Assembly: GCA_022496185.1 (NCBI GenBank)
Contig: WTXG01000027.1
Span: 281,985-345,984 of the forward strand
Reading direction: 5' to 3'
Source: Multifurca ochricompacta
Taxonomy: Eukaryota; Basidiomycota; Agaricomycetes; Russulales; Russulaceae
DNA length: 64,000 nt
A program made the position numbers and the translations under genes. Shown one piece after another: positions 1 to 13,694 of this stretch; positions within the stretch are counted from its first letter, which is position 1; each line of letters begins with the position of its first letter. Under the pieces are notes generated by a model. That model saw only the letters and a program-made list of their open reading frames with translations, was not told the DNA's origin and made no database searches.

Positions 1-977
1 AGCAAGTATCTCCTAAGCTTACACCCATGTCGACTCAGAAACTTAGACTAACACCTTCCGTAGGAAGGATCCCCTCATCGTCTATGAGTATGATGAAATA
101 AAGACGTCCATTGAGCTTGATCGCGTCTCCAAGGCAAACGTTGGATGGAAGTCTCTCTTCTCTACCCCTGGTAACCGCAAGCGTCTACGGATTATCATTG
201 CGCTTGCCTGGTTCTCGCAGTGGTCTGGCAATGGCCTAGTGTCGTTTTACCTCACGAAGGTGCTCAACAACATTGGTATCACAAAGCCCAGTATTCAGCT
301 CCTCATAAATGGTATCCTCCAAACCTGGAATTTATTTTGGGCTCTCCTCGCCTCGTCACTCGTCGACAAGGCTGGGCGTCGTGTCCTCTTCCTCACTTCA
401 TCGTCGGGCATGTTTGTATGCTTCACGCTTCAAACTGTCTTGACCGCACGCTACCTTAGCACTCATGACAGTGGCCTCGCTCATGCAGTCATCGCTTTCA
501 TCTTCCTCTTCTACGCCTTTTACGAGTATGGTTCTTTTTTTACCTGGCCGCCGTCACGGCCCTGACATCCCTCTCAACAGTCTTGCATTTTCGCCCCTAA
601 TTGTATCATACGCATTGGAAATTCTGCCATATCCGATCCGTGCCAAGGGTTTCACCTTGTTCCACTCCATGGTCTCTGCTGCAGTCATTTTCAACCAGTA
701 CGTTAATCCGATTGCCATGGAACACATCGCGTGGAAGTATTATGTACGTTATCGCTTCATGATACGTTCACTCATCCTCACGAACTTGGGCGCATAGATC
801 CTCTATTGCGTCATACTCGTTTTCGAAGTCTTCTTTCTCTACTTCTTCTTGGAGGAGACCAAAGGCCTTTCCCTCGAAGAAACCGCTGTGATCTTCGATG
901 GGGAAGACGGCGCAGCCAAAAAAATCAAGGAGCACGCCATCGAACAAGTGGGCCTCACCCCCTTGGGTGAGGATTGA
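1..977 (+). CDS. MFS sugar transporter (lactose-permease/hexose-porter type), 3' part
   Basis: This is the C-terminal half of a major facilitator superfamily sugar porter. It would move a sugar across the plasma membrane, probably with protons; the substrate cannot be told. Four exon pieces join in frame across introns 6-63, 526-580 and 744-797, all GT...AG and 54-58 nt. Visible marks are the D-K-A-G-R-R loop motif after a membrane segment, a P-Y-P-I-R-A-K-G block and the ending F-F-L-E-E-T-K-G-L-S-L-E-E, a variant of the family PETKG motif. Several hydrophobic segments lie between them. The stop TGA is at 975-977. The 5' half lies outside the window, so start and signal features are unseen. 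No frameshift is needed here, unlike in many neighbours. The family call is firm and the substrate is open. Confidence 0.85.
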
Positions 978-2152
<1,175 letters not shown>

Positions 2153-2166
2153 GAAGACGAAGCCGA
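2153..2166 (+). repeat. Target-site duplication, left copy (LINE-type element)
   Basis: GAAGACGAAGCCGA; identical to 3516-3529. Confidence 0.8.
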
Positions 2167-3515
2167 CATGCCTGGTCCCACCATATTCACGCTGCCTACC
2201 TCCAGTAAACTTGGATCTTGCTGCTGTCTCTGCTGACCTTTCCCATGCTGTAGCAGATGTGTACAATGCTGCAGTTGAGATTGATAACCAGTACCCTGAT
2301 GACCTGTAACAGTTCATCAATCGCCTCTCCCACAATATTTGCCTCTTCCTCCTCACCAAACTCTGTGATGGCCAGACGGTTGCCCAGCTTATCTGGCGGA
2401 GGACTTCTGGCAACATTTTGGCCTTCATCATCAAGGCCCCCTTCCTGCTCCCACCCTCCCTGCTCCCCCCCTAGTGATTGCCACACAGATCCTGCCCTGG
2501 TTGAGACACTCACCAAGCTCTCTGCGATGGTTGTGGTACTCTCTACCAAGGTAGACATCCTCTCTGCTAGCCCCAGGCCAGCGCCCCCCCTCCTGCAGCA
2601 AAGCTCCCTGCCCCAGCCAAGCCCCCTGCCCCCTCCCATGCCCCCTCCTCATGCCCCCCTTCCCGCTTCCTCTCCCTGGCCCCTCCTTTGCCCAGGTGAC
2701 TCGGAAGGCTGCAAGGCCTTCTGTGGTCATCTCTGCTGTCCGCCAGGCTGGTGGGACCCCCACAGAGACTCTCAAGAAGTCTCCTCTGGTGGTGGTGTCC
2801 CACCTTAACTCTGCTCTCACTGCTGCTGGCCACCAAGTCCAGCTGTCCACTGTGCGGTGGACTGCCAAGGCCAACTTGGTCCTCACGGCTGGCCCTGATA
2901 TCACAGAGGCCAACCTCCTCAATGCTCAGCCCCTCCTCACCCAGTCTCTGGGTTGTTTCCTCAGCAACATCCCAGTCCCTGCCCACCACCTCCCGCCTCA
3001 ACGTCAAGTGGTCCCATGTGACTGTCAATGGCCTCCCCACAAGGGTCACTGAGAGCAGTGGGGCCTTCGCCCCCACGTCCTGCCATGAAGCGCTTGGCAA
3101 GGACAACCCCGTCTACCGGGGCCTCAAGGTAACCAATCTTCCTTCCTGGGTGCGCGCCCCCTCCTCCTACCCTCCTGGTTCACACTCGTTGGTCGTTTTG
3201 GCCTTCAAGTACCCAACTGGTGCTGTACTCAAGTACCTATTGTGTCAGTAGACCCTGTATGCCTTTGGGCACATGTGCCAGGTGCGTTGGTGGAAGCCCA
3301 AGCCTTCTGTTCCTTTGACCGCTGTTGCAGACCCCCCTCCCTCCACTGGTGCCGCTTAGGGGGCCCCTTCTCTTCTTGGTAATCTGTTTTTCCCTGTGTG
3401 GGTTTTTTCTTCCTGTTTGCACTCCCTCCTACTTGTTATCTAGTACATCTGTAGTACATCTGTTCTTAGATAGCCACGCACTTAGTCAAAGCCTTGACGC
3501 GCGTTTAAAAAAAAA
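2167..3515 (+). mobile_element. LINE-type non-LTR retroposon, ORF1 only, decayed
   Basis: The element ends in an A-run (3507-3515) and is flanked by a perfect 14-bp direct repeat, GAAGACGAAGCCGA, at 2153-2166 and 3516-3529. Poly(A) plus a target-site duplication of this length is the signature of target-primed reverse transcription. The inside encodes remnants of a LINE ORF1-like protein. After the ORF1 stop near 3359 there is only about 150 bp of 3' untranslated sequence, with no endonuclease or reverse transcriptase. It is therefore either a non-autonomous ORF1-only element or an internally deleted copy that needed another LINE's machinery to move. Confidence 0.75.
2168..3359 (+). pseudogene. 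LINE ORF1-like protein remnant
   Basis: The first ATG sits one base inside the element. The homologous reading passes through all three frames. The 2168 frame closes near 2236. A proline/serine-rich part with a helix-like stretch (L-V-E-T-L-T-K-L-S) follows near 2490-2580. From about 2651 comes F-A-Q-V-T-R-K-A, then V-R-W-T-A-K-A-N-L-V-L-T-A-G-P-D. After a frame change near 2990 comes K-W-S-H-V-T-V-N-G-L-P-T, then P-S-W-V-R-A-P-S-S-Y. These blocks resemble the ORF1 proteins of basidiomycete LINEs, as I know them. An in-frame TAG at 3249-3251 precedes T-L-Y-A-F-G-H before the terminal stop at 3357-3359. The protein is thus interrupted by frame changes and a stop. The family assignment rests on motif memory, not a search. 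Confidence 0.6.
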
Positions 3516-3529
3516 GAAGACGAAGCCGA
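3516..3529 (+). repeat. Target-site duplication, right copy (LINE-type element)
   Basis: GAAGACGAAGCCGA; follows directly on the poly(A) run of the element. Confidence 0.8.
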
Positions 3530-6072
3530 ATTCGCGGACCGAGGACCGAGGACCCGGACTCGCTCCGGACCGACATTAGTTGCGTGGCGCCATTCACCAT
3601 CTTACAGGCTGCAACTTTACTTGATGTATTGAAAGACAGACCTATTGGATCGCATTCTGTGTTTCTTCCTATGTCCCTGCTTTCTAAATGTGTCTTCTAG
3701 TCTTGCTGGTCTGTGTTGGTCATCACACTTGTGTACTTCATCCCCTTCAAGTCTGCTCCTGTCCACGCTGACCCTCCACCTACTAAGTGCCCTCGCTCCG
3801 GTCGAGTGATGTGGGTCTCCTAGCGAACCGGGTACCAGGGGTATCCCTGTCACACTCTGAAAAGGAGTGCATTACGCCCCACCCCAAACCTGTCCACGTT
3901 AATGCATCTTATCCCCTTTAAGCTCTGAGGAAGGTACAGGAGATCCGAACAATACTTGCCTCTCACGACACCAGACTTTTGTCCATGGAAGTTTCCTTGA
4001 AGGCTGGGCACTTTAGGATTCCGGTGACCTGAGGCAGTTCCCAAAGACAACATCTCCTTCCAGCTTCCAGGCCGAAGGAAAGACCACGCGTCAATACAAT
4101 CAAGTACCCTTTTCCCTAGATGAGGTGGCGATTCGGAAACACAGGGCTCTCTTCATCGGACATTTCCCTGGCGAGCATTTGTCTATGGTTTCTCAAAACC
4201 GCCTTAAAACCCGATGTCCTCGAAAGGACCCTAGATCAGAGATGGACCGGACCATGGCTTTCCTGTGCCTCATGCTTCCTATTCTCCTCTCCCAGTTCCA
4301 CTTGACGAATTAGCTTGCTTAATGACCAAGTTAAACTGACATTAGTCACTGGGAAACCCGCGCGTACTTATGGCGCTGAACATGCACCAGCCCTAGCATG
4401 ACTCACATGCTACATACGCTTCTGTGCAACTTGCGTCGTCCCGACAATTCGCGCAATGATTTGGCTCTGCACTAAACAAATCCCTTGACTACGCCAACCA
4501 CGGCAGATGCTTATTTATTAGTGTGCCATGATCTCTATGCGGGAGACGAAAACTCCTGGATTGCATGTTTGTAACTGACACATACCTCCTTTGTTCTATT
4601 TCAATCGAAAAGAAAGAAGGGCAGGTTAGTTCCAGTGCTATAGCTACGGTCTCATGGGTGATGTAATACCTCGATTGTTTCACAAAAACGATCGTGTTCT
4701 GTTTCGGACCCTGTTCAACAATTTCACACCAGGCCCGTTCTTTATATACTACCTATGTTGAAGGGAACTCGCGCACCATCAACCTGTACGCTCAAAGCGC
4801 CACTCCGGAAGCATTCACTGCGAGTCTTTCCGCACAAAGCCATTCACATAAACTCACATGTCAGAAACCAAGCGTGGCTGCGGACCGCGACTGTTGCCGT
4901 TGCTTGCAGAGTGCACGGAGCCCCATCAACCCTCTTTTCTTAGTAACACCCTCGCCTCCGCGTTATTCAATGTCTTCCTTTGAGAACTTTTTTACCTCCC
5001 ACAGCAAGAAGGCTCTCGTGCCGTCATGGTTTCCATGTTGTCTGGTGGCTGCTGCAACCATGACCTGCGTTAGCATCTCACCACCGGATGGCATCTGCGC
5101 ATATCAGAAATAGAAGGTTCATCTCCGTGTCCATCCACTTCGTGAAGTGTGACTTTCGAGCTCGACATTATTGGCGTGGATCCCCTACATACTGTTGTCA
5201 CGATCGAAGTTTACTTTGATAACTGTTGCTCTCGCTTATATGTCAATCCTTACACGGTTTGGGCATTGGGCTCTTGACATGCCTTCACATTCTAGAAAAT
5301 GCGGCAACAAATTTATAAATCCGGGAGGGGGGGGGGGGGGGCAAACAATAATGTTATGTCCCAGCCATCTTTGCAACACAATGCCACGACATTTGCTGAG
5401 TGGCAGTGGCCACACCTCTAGGCCAGCGTCTCCTCAGGTCCGAGTTAATCTTGTTGATTATCCATTTGACAAGTTCCAAAACGGTGCAATGGGTTCGAAG
5501 ACAATAATCCTGATTTGTCAGAGTACACAACCTCTGCGTTGATTTTTGCACGGACGAATGACACTGAAAAAACAGTGGGAGCTTGGAACTTTGATCTCAC
5601 CGGTACTGCATTTTAAGTGACCCGCGCTTCCGAAAACTTATTTTCATATCAGTGGATTGGCCACGACATTGAGCGGAATCGACGTAAATGCTGATAGTGT
5701 GACGTCCGTGGGCCTCGTTGCCGATAGAGCTCTGTCAGTTAGACCTTGCGTCATCGCAATCATAGGGATGTGTATGACCGTTTCATCTAAATGTCATGTT
5801 AGACTGTTTACTCTCTGGAATATTGCCTCGCAGGGCCCAGGACGGCTCCTGTTCAAGGGACCAAGGAACCAGGAGATCCTGTTGGCTAGGTCTAGATTCA
5901 ATCTTTGCTTGTATTGTTGCAGGCGCAGGCGCCGATGACACCCATACATTCCCTAGACGTCCACGTAGACCAGCAGCGCATCCATTTTATTATTTAACGC
6001 CGCTGCACCGCTCTGGTGTTTTTAACAGGGTGCATAGTTAATACGGCTGGGTGGAGCCGGTAGAAATCCGTA
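3530..6072. other. Gene-poor spacer
   Basis: About 2.5 kb with no recognised gene. The longest frame (4694-5113, 139 codons) has no visible domain or splice structure. A run of 15 G lies at 5327-5341. The right edge is the separase stop region. Confidence 0.45.
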
Positions 6073-9000
6073 TCACAAATAGAAAGGAATTCCATGCACT
6101 ACGGGAGCGGCACCAGTAAGATATTTAAGCTTACAGACCTCCCTGGACTCTGCGAGAGCCTTTACAATGGACATTCCGTCCGTTTCGGATCCGTTGAGCC
6201 TCTCTTGATGAGCCTCTGGGGTCAATGCATTTTGTCAAAGACGGCTTGTGTGAGTTTGTCAATGTCGCGATCTGTCACATCCCAGAGATTTGCTATTAAA
6301 GTCGGGCTGAAACCATGAGTTAGGAACCGAGAGCAGTGACAGCAAGAAAGGCGATCTACCATCCTGCAAGCGTGTAATTGTAGGGTGTACCGATACGATC
6401 GAATTCGCCCATGTCCCTCAGCAAGCCAGAAGAACAACCCCACAGCATGGTAGCCGCGCACTGAGGCAAGTGCCGAATCTTGTGCGATCGTATATACTGC
6501 TCTCCACCACCGTGACCAAAGTAACTTCAAGAAGAGCCATCAGAGAACGCTACGCAGTCGGGACGAAGCTGAGACATACATGAGTAACTCATTTTTTTCA
6601 AGGGCATGGGAGAATTCTTGCTCGCTAGGCGCTCGACCAATGATACCGTCCCAACCGACCTCTTGCATGCTTCTCAACCAGGGTGAGAAACGACGCTCGG
6701 TACTGTCAAGATCGCCACTAGGATTCAAGACGTAGTAAGTGCTCGAGGCGTCGAGGCGAGTACGCCCGTTGTACTGCTCCGACGTCTGGTTCCCCAACCG
6801 GCGGCGGCGCTGTGCAAACTCGAGTCGGTCTACAAGGAAGTCGACATTCGGAATTCGGCTGACACTCCTCCCACGTAGAACGGGGAGTGATTCCCAAGGT
6901 ATCTCTTGCAAACTCTTGTTTAGTACCAAGAACACATGCTCGTCCTCTTGTGAAATAATGCGATCACGTGTCCTTGCGGCGTGTTCCTCGAGTGCCATTC
7001 GGAAATCGATCACAACGTGGTCAACGTCCACTTCTGCAATGGCAACCTGTACACCGTGAAACTGGTAAAGATCGAGAATGAAGTAGACAAGGTCTTCCAG
7101 CTCCTCGTCACGGCATTTGGGCGATAGTCGAGAGAAACACTCGAGCAAGGAGTTGTCGAGATGCATCCGAGTGCTTTGTTTCTTACCCTGTGCCCCAATG
7201 GTCTGTTGAAATATCCTGTCTATGCGGCCCCGGAACACTGACATGGCATCCTCAGGAACCGACACTTGTTCGCTGAGAATAGTCTACAAGAGATCATTAG
7301 TAGACAAACAAACAAACCTAATGGGAATACAAAACCTTAAAGGCGCCAAACCAACAAAACTCGATGCTTTCTAACAGCTCCTTCAATCTCTTGTCCAATG
7401 CCATACGGTCTGCCCACCAAGTTGCGCGAGCACTTTGATCCTTCCCTTTGACATTGATCGCACTTTTGGTACTCTCATTACTCAGGCGGATAATTTCTCG
7501 AAGCTCCGAAATCGCGTCCTCGAACGTGAGATGTTCATCCTCTGCTTCTCTGCGTCCCTTTAGCGGCAACGAGAATACGAGAGGAAGCTGGTTAGCACGC
7601 TGTCGGCAAGCAAACATAGTGCTTTGATCCTCGGTCACATAAATGTGTACAATTGTCCAATTCGCTGGTAAGTTGGCCACCTTTGATTGAGCGAGACTGG
7701 TTAAGTTGAACGATAGCTGCTGATATTTCGTGCGGATGGACTCCCAGTATCCCGTCAGTAATCGGTCTTCGGACTGCTCATCAGTGTCATCGTCGGAATT
7801 AAACAATATCGTCCCTTTTCGTCTGGCCTTCGAGTCGCCTAGCCTCTCGACGCCGGCCGTTAAAAGAGGCCAGCGAAAGTCATCCCGTGTTTTGGAGGGG
7901 GTTTTATAGGAAATAACCTCGAGTATCTCTCGTCTCAATGTGACATTGGCGCATGTGTCTGCATTCAATGCGGGTGTCAAATTGACAAAGAAAATTCACA
8001 AGAAAAAAAAAAGAGTGACCTAGTAAGTTTGCAACAAGGAGAGAGCTATCATTTCCACCCAAAGATGATTGGAATGATCGAATGAGTGCTAACGAACTTG
8101 CCGCTTCGCGAACCCGAGGCACACTTCCACGATGTGCAATGGAAGTCAGGTCGGAATGAAAGAGCTTCTCTGCATCTGTCAGAGTACGCATGATTACCTG
8201 AGCTGATGTCGACATGAACAGAGATTTGTCCCCGGATATGCCCATAGGGAGTGATAACACTAGCAATACTCTTAACTCAAAGTGTTCCGTGTTCCGTTGA
8301 TACGAAGGAAACGTACCCGACTCTCTGATGCTGCTGAGAAACATGTCCTCCTGGAAATGGTCATACACATCATGTAGCGTGAGCTTTGCTAGTAAGGATC
8401 GCTCTTCCGACTGTGGCAAGAATAACTACACGAAATTTAGCTGCATCTACAGGAAGACCCTTACCTGTATGTCTGTTAATGGGGCCAGGTGAGACAACTT
8501 TTGCAGTAAACTCTCATATTCATCGCCAATATCGTTGCGCAACAGCCAGACTAGCAAGAAGGTAAGAACAGAGCTTGTTGTCACGGGGAACGAAGGCTTA
8601 CTGTGCTGTCGCAGGACTGCGGAAAAAAGAGCGGGAGCTGGCGGTTCCAAGCTCCGCGCTGGGTTGTGAGGGCTCGAAAATGTGACGGACGATCGCCTGA
8701 AGAAGATTTGTGACTTCAGCTCAAACTGCAGGAAAAAGGAGTCTGACCTGGTATGGGCGTCAAGCCCTGAGAACAATCCATCCAGTTCTTCCAACTTCTT
8801 CAGGGCCTCCGCGTACTGCAGCTGGGCGTCCTTATCCTGCAACATAAGCTCGTTGCGCTCTCCGCATAACTTATGCAACTCGGCCACATCGAGGTTCGTT
8901 ATCTCGTCGAGGGAGGCGGTCGCCGTACGTAGAGTTATGAGCGCGGCATCAAGTTGTCTGAGCTGAAGTTCAAGTTCAACTTTCATTGTGAGAACCCGGC

Positions 9001-12000
9001 AGAGGAGGGCCGGTGCGTTTATCGCACTGGCGAGTTGTTCAGCCTCTCGCATAAAATATTCAGCCTCTCGAACTGATCCTCGTCGGAAATAGACGCGCGC
9101 AAGGGATAATGTCGTCTCGAGCAGACCCTCCGCAATCTGCCATTCTACACCATTTGTAAACGTGCGAGCAGAATGCAGTACTGAGCTAGAGCCAGGAAAA
9201 GAGTTATTTTCATCTTTTGTGGGTGAGGCTTTCCCGCTGCCTGGGGACACGTCGAAGGGATTGGATGGTGCGGGGGTTCCATTTCCGGAACCTTCGCGCG
9301 AGCTAAGGTGACAAAGCATATTGACGGCACGATTCCATAGTCGGATGGCCTGCAGGAAACCGGTAAGTGATGAGGTAGGGTCATCCTAAGGTCTATCAGC
9401 ACAGTGCTTGGCCTTATACAGGGGGGTGATGATTACTTGAGATAGTTTGATCTCAGCAAAGACGCTCGAAGCCAGTGCAGTTCGTCGAAGACGATTCACG
9501 TGCGAATACACACGATCCGCGGTTGAGGTCTCCTTCCCATCTGTAGGCAAGCTCTCTGATAGCTGTAGAGCCTCAGTATATAAAGCAATGCTAATGGTTA
9601 GGTGAGAGCCCAGCAATAATCAAGACAAACGAATTTACCCTTGGTTGACATCGCCAATCTTGGTCAACGATTCCGCGTGGCGCAGATGAAGAAGAATTCT
9701 AGTCTCAGTTGACACTGTCTGGATCTGCGTAGAATTTAGGCTGCGCTTATAAACGCCTCCGGCTTCCCTCAACTTTCCAAACTTCACGTATTCGTGCGCT
9801 AGCTGAATGGAAAGCTGGACGAAATCTGAATTGCATGTCACCATGGGCCAAGGTCTGAATTATCAACAGAGCCCACCCTCGTGCTGATCAATTAAAGGGT
9901 GCTTGCAGAATTGTCTTGCAACTTGCAAGAGCTCGAGCTTAAGGATAACATGCCCGACGAAGCCTACAAGGTGGGTAACCATATCTGAATGACGATCAAG
10001 ACATTAGTTAGAATGATGTCTGTGGGTGGTGGACGTACTTATAAGTGATATGAGGCGACGAGTACTTTTACGCGTGAGCATAACATCCACCTCGGCCTTG
10101 GATACGGCTGGTGATTTAGCCTTTAACAACACGTCCGACTCTAACGAGTTTTCAAGTTGGAGGTGACGGAGAATGTCGGACTTTAATTCAATACTTACTT
10201 CGCGTGCGCTTGGGTGTGGCGGGAATTAACTTTGATGTTTTCGGTCTTCGTGTAGTAGCAGCAACGGCACGAGCGGAAGCTGTCTTGCCTCTTGCCTTGC
10301 GAGCAACACTGACCTGGTGGGGGGACTGTTTCACCTCGGCAGTTTCCGTGGGTTTGCCGTGGATCCATGTCCTGAGAATGCGGCAGGTTTCCCGGGCGTG
10401 TTGGATGATGACCGTGGACTGTTGGGGATGGACTTCACGATGCGCGTGCAGTGCAAGCCACAGATGCATTTCTGCACTGTGTAAAGCACGCAGGTGCGTC
10501 AACGAAGAATCTAGTCCAACGCCCTGTGATCAGTGAAGATAAGAAAGATGTCCGGCCTGCGAAGAACGAACATACCTCAGAGCTGAGAAGCGCTTTGACC
10601 TCTTCAGTAGACTCAGCAAGCCGTAGGCCTGTATCAACCACGCCAGAACAGTAGGCAAGTTCCATAACCCTTAGCATGACACCCGCGCGACGAATCGGTC
10701 GTTTCCCAGAATCATAAGTCATAACGCAATCAGATAGTAGCTCTGCAACCACACTTTGCACGTCAGGTTTCCAGAGACTTCCAGCCAAGCTCTCTACTTG
10801 ACGCTCGAGAATAGCGCCGACGACGCAGCGACGGTCCTCCTCGAGATCCGTTGCGCCGCCAATAGATAAAGAGGTTATTAGTTGTTTAAGGAGACCTGTG
10901 TCGGTAGGCGGAGCAGTTCGCAAGCGGCCATATAGGTGATTCTGTCTATGATGATCGCGGCTCGCTTAAGCGATGGGGCCACCTCGAACGCACCTGCAGG
11001 TCCAATTGTGCGGACCAACTCTACGACGGCATGTGGAAATACATACGAGCTCAAGCTCTCAGTGAAGGCATCGTAGGCCCCCTGAGGAGCAGAAGCTTAG
11101 CCTCTGTCTGGCGAGGCGAGGTCAAATTGTAACTTACCTGTCTGTCACCAATCTTGAACAGCAGGCACCAGCAATTCCCACCTACGGGTCAGTTGATCCC
11201 GTAGTTGTTCCCAGCTTCAGTCTCTTTGCTACTTGCTACCTTTTGTGGCTCCTGGCCATCGCCTGGGGTCACTGCGTCACAACTCTCGCGAAGGCGCAGC
11301 GCAACACTTCCCACATAACATCCATGACGAAGGAAGCGAATGGCAGTTCCATACTTTCCAGCTTGATAGAGTGTTCCACCGAGGGCGTGAAAAGCACCGG
11401 ATAGGCAGCGAACAAAGTTTGCGAACGTTTCACGACTCACGGAGGGCAAGGGGTCGATCGTATGAGGGCGCTCGTGATTGTCCGTGAGTTGGAAACCAGC
11501 AGGCGAGCTGCTCTGGAGAGAAGATTGTATGCAGCATCAGTCAGAACAGGATTGTTTGGGGCAAGCGTCGTCCGTGCCATCACAAAAAAGAGATCAAGTA
11601 GCGAAGCGTAGTCATCCGGTGCAGATCCCTAGGCGTGGCGGCGGAAGTAATAAGACATTGAATAGTGGGTTCACGGACCGTACTCACTGCAGACAACATA
11701 ACTTCCATAGTTGTGGCGATGTCCAATAGTAGTTCTTTTACAGCTTTGATAATGGTATCGCCCAACGGCTGCGTGTACTCCGTAGGATCAAGGACTTTGA
11801 TAGCCACACGTTTGAGTTTATCCAAGGCGCGTCTCGTCCTGATTACAGCCTGAGAATAATCCTCCCTGGGCTCCGAAGACGCTAGAGCTCGTGCTTCTCG
11901 GACGTGACCGGTGGTCTCTTGAATACCGTTCAATACGCCTTCTCCCACGCCTAATAAGTAGTCTTACGAAGACGACAAATTTGAGAACAGAGCAACATAG

Positions 12001-13542
12001 CGCACCATCGTTTCGGTCCAGGTTACTAAGGAGGGTCGTTGCGCGGGCAAGTGATGCGCACAACTTTGTGAAATGAATTACGTCTTTGGTTGATTCTTTT
12101 TCACTCCATCCTTCTGCGAAGGATGCCCAGAAAAATCCCCTCGCTTCTCGCCCTGGCTGTCATCCTCCAAGCTTAATTTCGCAACAGCACGTAATAGTTT
12201 CTCCTCGTCACAATCCGAAAGGGGTGCTGAAGGAGGTGACTGAACCAATGCAATCACCTTGCTCAATGCAAAAACGTCGTCGGCCTAGGGAGAATAAGTG
12301 ATATCGTCAGACAGATTTATACTTACTTACCGACTTGGAAAAACTTATCCAGGCGTCGCAAAAAGATATGAAGGCTATCCCGTGAAGAAACTCATCCTTA
12401 TTTTCTCGTTCCTCAACCAACGAGAGCAATTCAGAGAACAGAGAAGTAACAACAAGGCACAGCCTACGCTCCTCCTGCTTGTCTTTAGAACTAGCAGACT
12501 TTGCAAAGGACGAGGCGGATTTCACAACTTGATCCCAGAATGTCATGGGCCCGATTGTCGAGCTACTTGTCCGTAGCAAACACATAAGGGCGTAAATCCT
12601 GATGCGAAATACGCTTTCAGCGGATCCTAGTTGCTTGCTTGGTATTGAAGTAAGAGCAGTATATGCTCGTGTCAGCAAGGCATCACGTTGCTTCGCGAGA
12701 AGCTGTGTGCAAAGGGGGATCCATCTCAAGAGGCTCGGAGAGTCATACAAACGCCGGGAAAATAAGGCTAGCAGTTCGAGTTGTGAATGCTTCAGAGATG
12801 CTGAGTCCAGACAATGAGATAATGCAATGAGAACGTGCGACAGATATGTTAAGATAAGCAGGAGAAGCGTGGTATCCATGGGCGTCGATGATGATGACGG
12901 CAGAGGCAAGGAGATGACCGCTGTAACATCCCCAAGTAGCGAAGGTGTCTTGAAGTTCCGGCGAGAAATGGGTAACACGGGATCAGATCCTGCTAACACA
13001 GCAAGTCGACCATGCATATCAGAGAGCACGTCTAGTGCATGGGAATACTTCGCGGATAAACCAGGAGTGAGAGAGAGAGAGATGAATCAGTAGCGTACCA
13101 TGTCTAGACTGAGGAGTTTTCCTGCAACGCTAACCCCCGCCCTTTCAACGTCCATATCGCCAGGTGATATTGAGCGCAAATCCTCTAACGCAACCCGGGC
13201 AGAGGTCGCCATGCCAAATGCCTCATGTACAGCTTTCGCAGACCTCTTCACAGAATTCTCTGGGCTGAGTGCCTTCCAGCCAGATTTTATCACTGTAGTA
13301 AGCCCCTGTGAGGCGCTATTGACAGCACGCATTGCAAAGGTTCGCTTCTCTTGGGTGGATTCGAGGGTCCTAGAAGGCTCTGTCGCGGTGCCTTTACGTG
13401 GACCTTGAGCTTTGGAAATGGAATGGGTGACCGCGAGCTCATGAGTGATTTTGCCTGCGGAGTCGATAGCCGCCTTTCCTTTCGAAGTAGATCGCTTTTC
13501 GGGTGCAGAAATAGGACGCCTTGCTTTAGCACTTGTGGCCAT
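6073..13542 (-). CDS. ESP1: Separase (cohesin-cleaving protease), apparent frameshift near C-terminus
   Basis: Separase is the caspase-like clan CD protease (family C50) that cuts the kleisin subunit of cohesin at anaphase. The gene has many exons and spans about 7.5 kb; the protein would be about 2,100-2,200 residues, normal for the family. The N-terminal two thirds are helical repeat-like. The C-terminal protease has N-P-S-G-D-L-D-S-T-E, W-D-G-I-I-G-R-A-P, then, after intron 6525-6579, the catalytic His in F-G-H-G-G-G-E-Q-Y (codon 6512-6514) and the catalytic Cys in L-W-G-C-S-S-G (codon 6434-6436). The start ATG (13540-13542) opens M-A-T-S-A-K-A-R-R-P. The frame with V-F-D-K-M stops at 6222-6224, yet the conserved tail C-K-L-K-Y-L-T-G-A-A-P continues in another frame to a stop at 6073-6075. 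One missing A in the four-base run 6230-6233 would explain this. NMD3 lies upstream on the same strand. Confidence 0.93.
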
Positions 13543-13694
13543 GGTTATGTCGAAATGATTAGAGAAGTGCAAATTACACGCCGCACGCCGACAAAGGTCA
13601 GAGTTAGTTATCGCAGTCACGGGTTTCCCAGACCGCGTCAAGCGTAGATCACGTGATCGTTTATCCGTCAAATGACTACTAATAGTATGCAATT

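Noticed and set aside
2196..3106. Long minus-strand frames over the LINE-type element
   Set aside because: They are antisense shadows of the GC-rich ORF1 remnant, which lies on the plus strand between the duplications.
4694..5113. 139-codon open frame in the 3.5-6 kb spacer
   Set aside because: No domain, no splice context and no similarity I recognise; chance frames of this size are expected.
5327..5341. Run of 15 G
   Set aside because: A simple homopolymer; its true length is doubtful given the base-run errors elsewhere.
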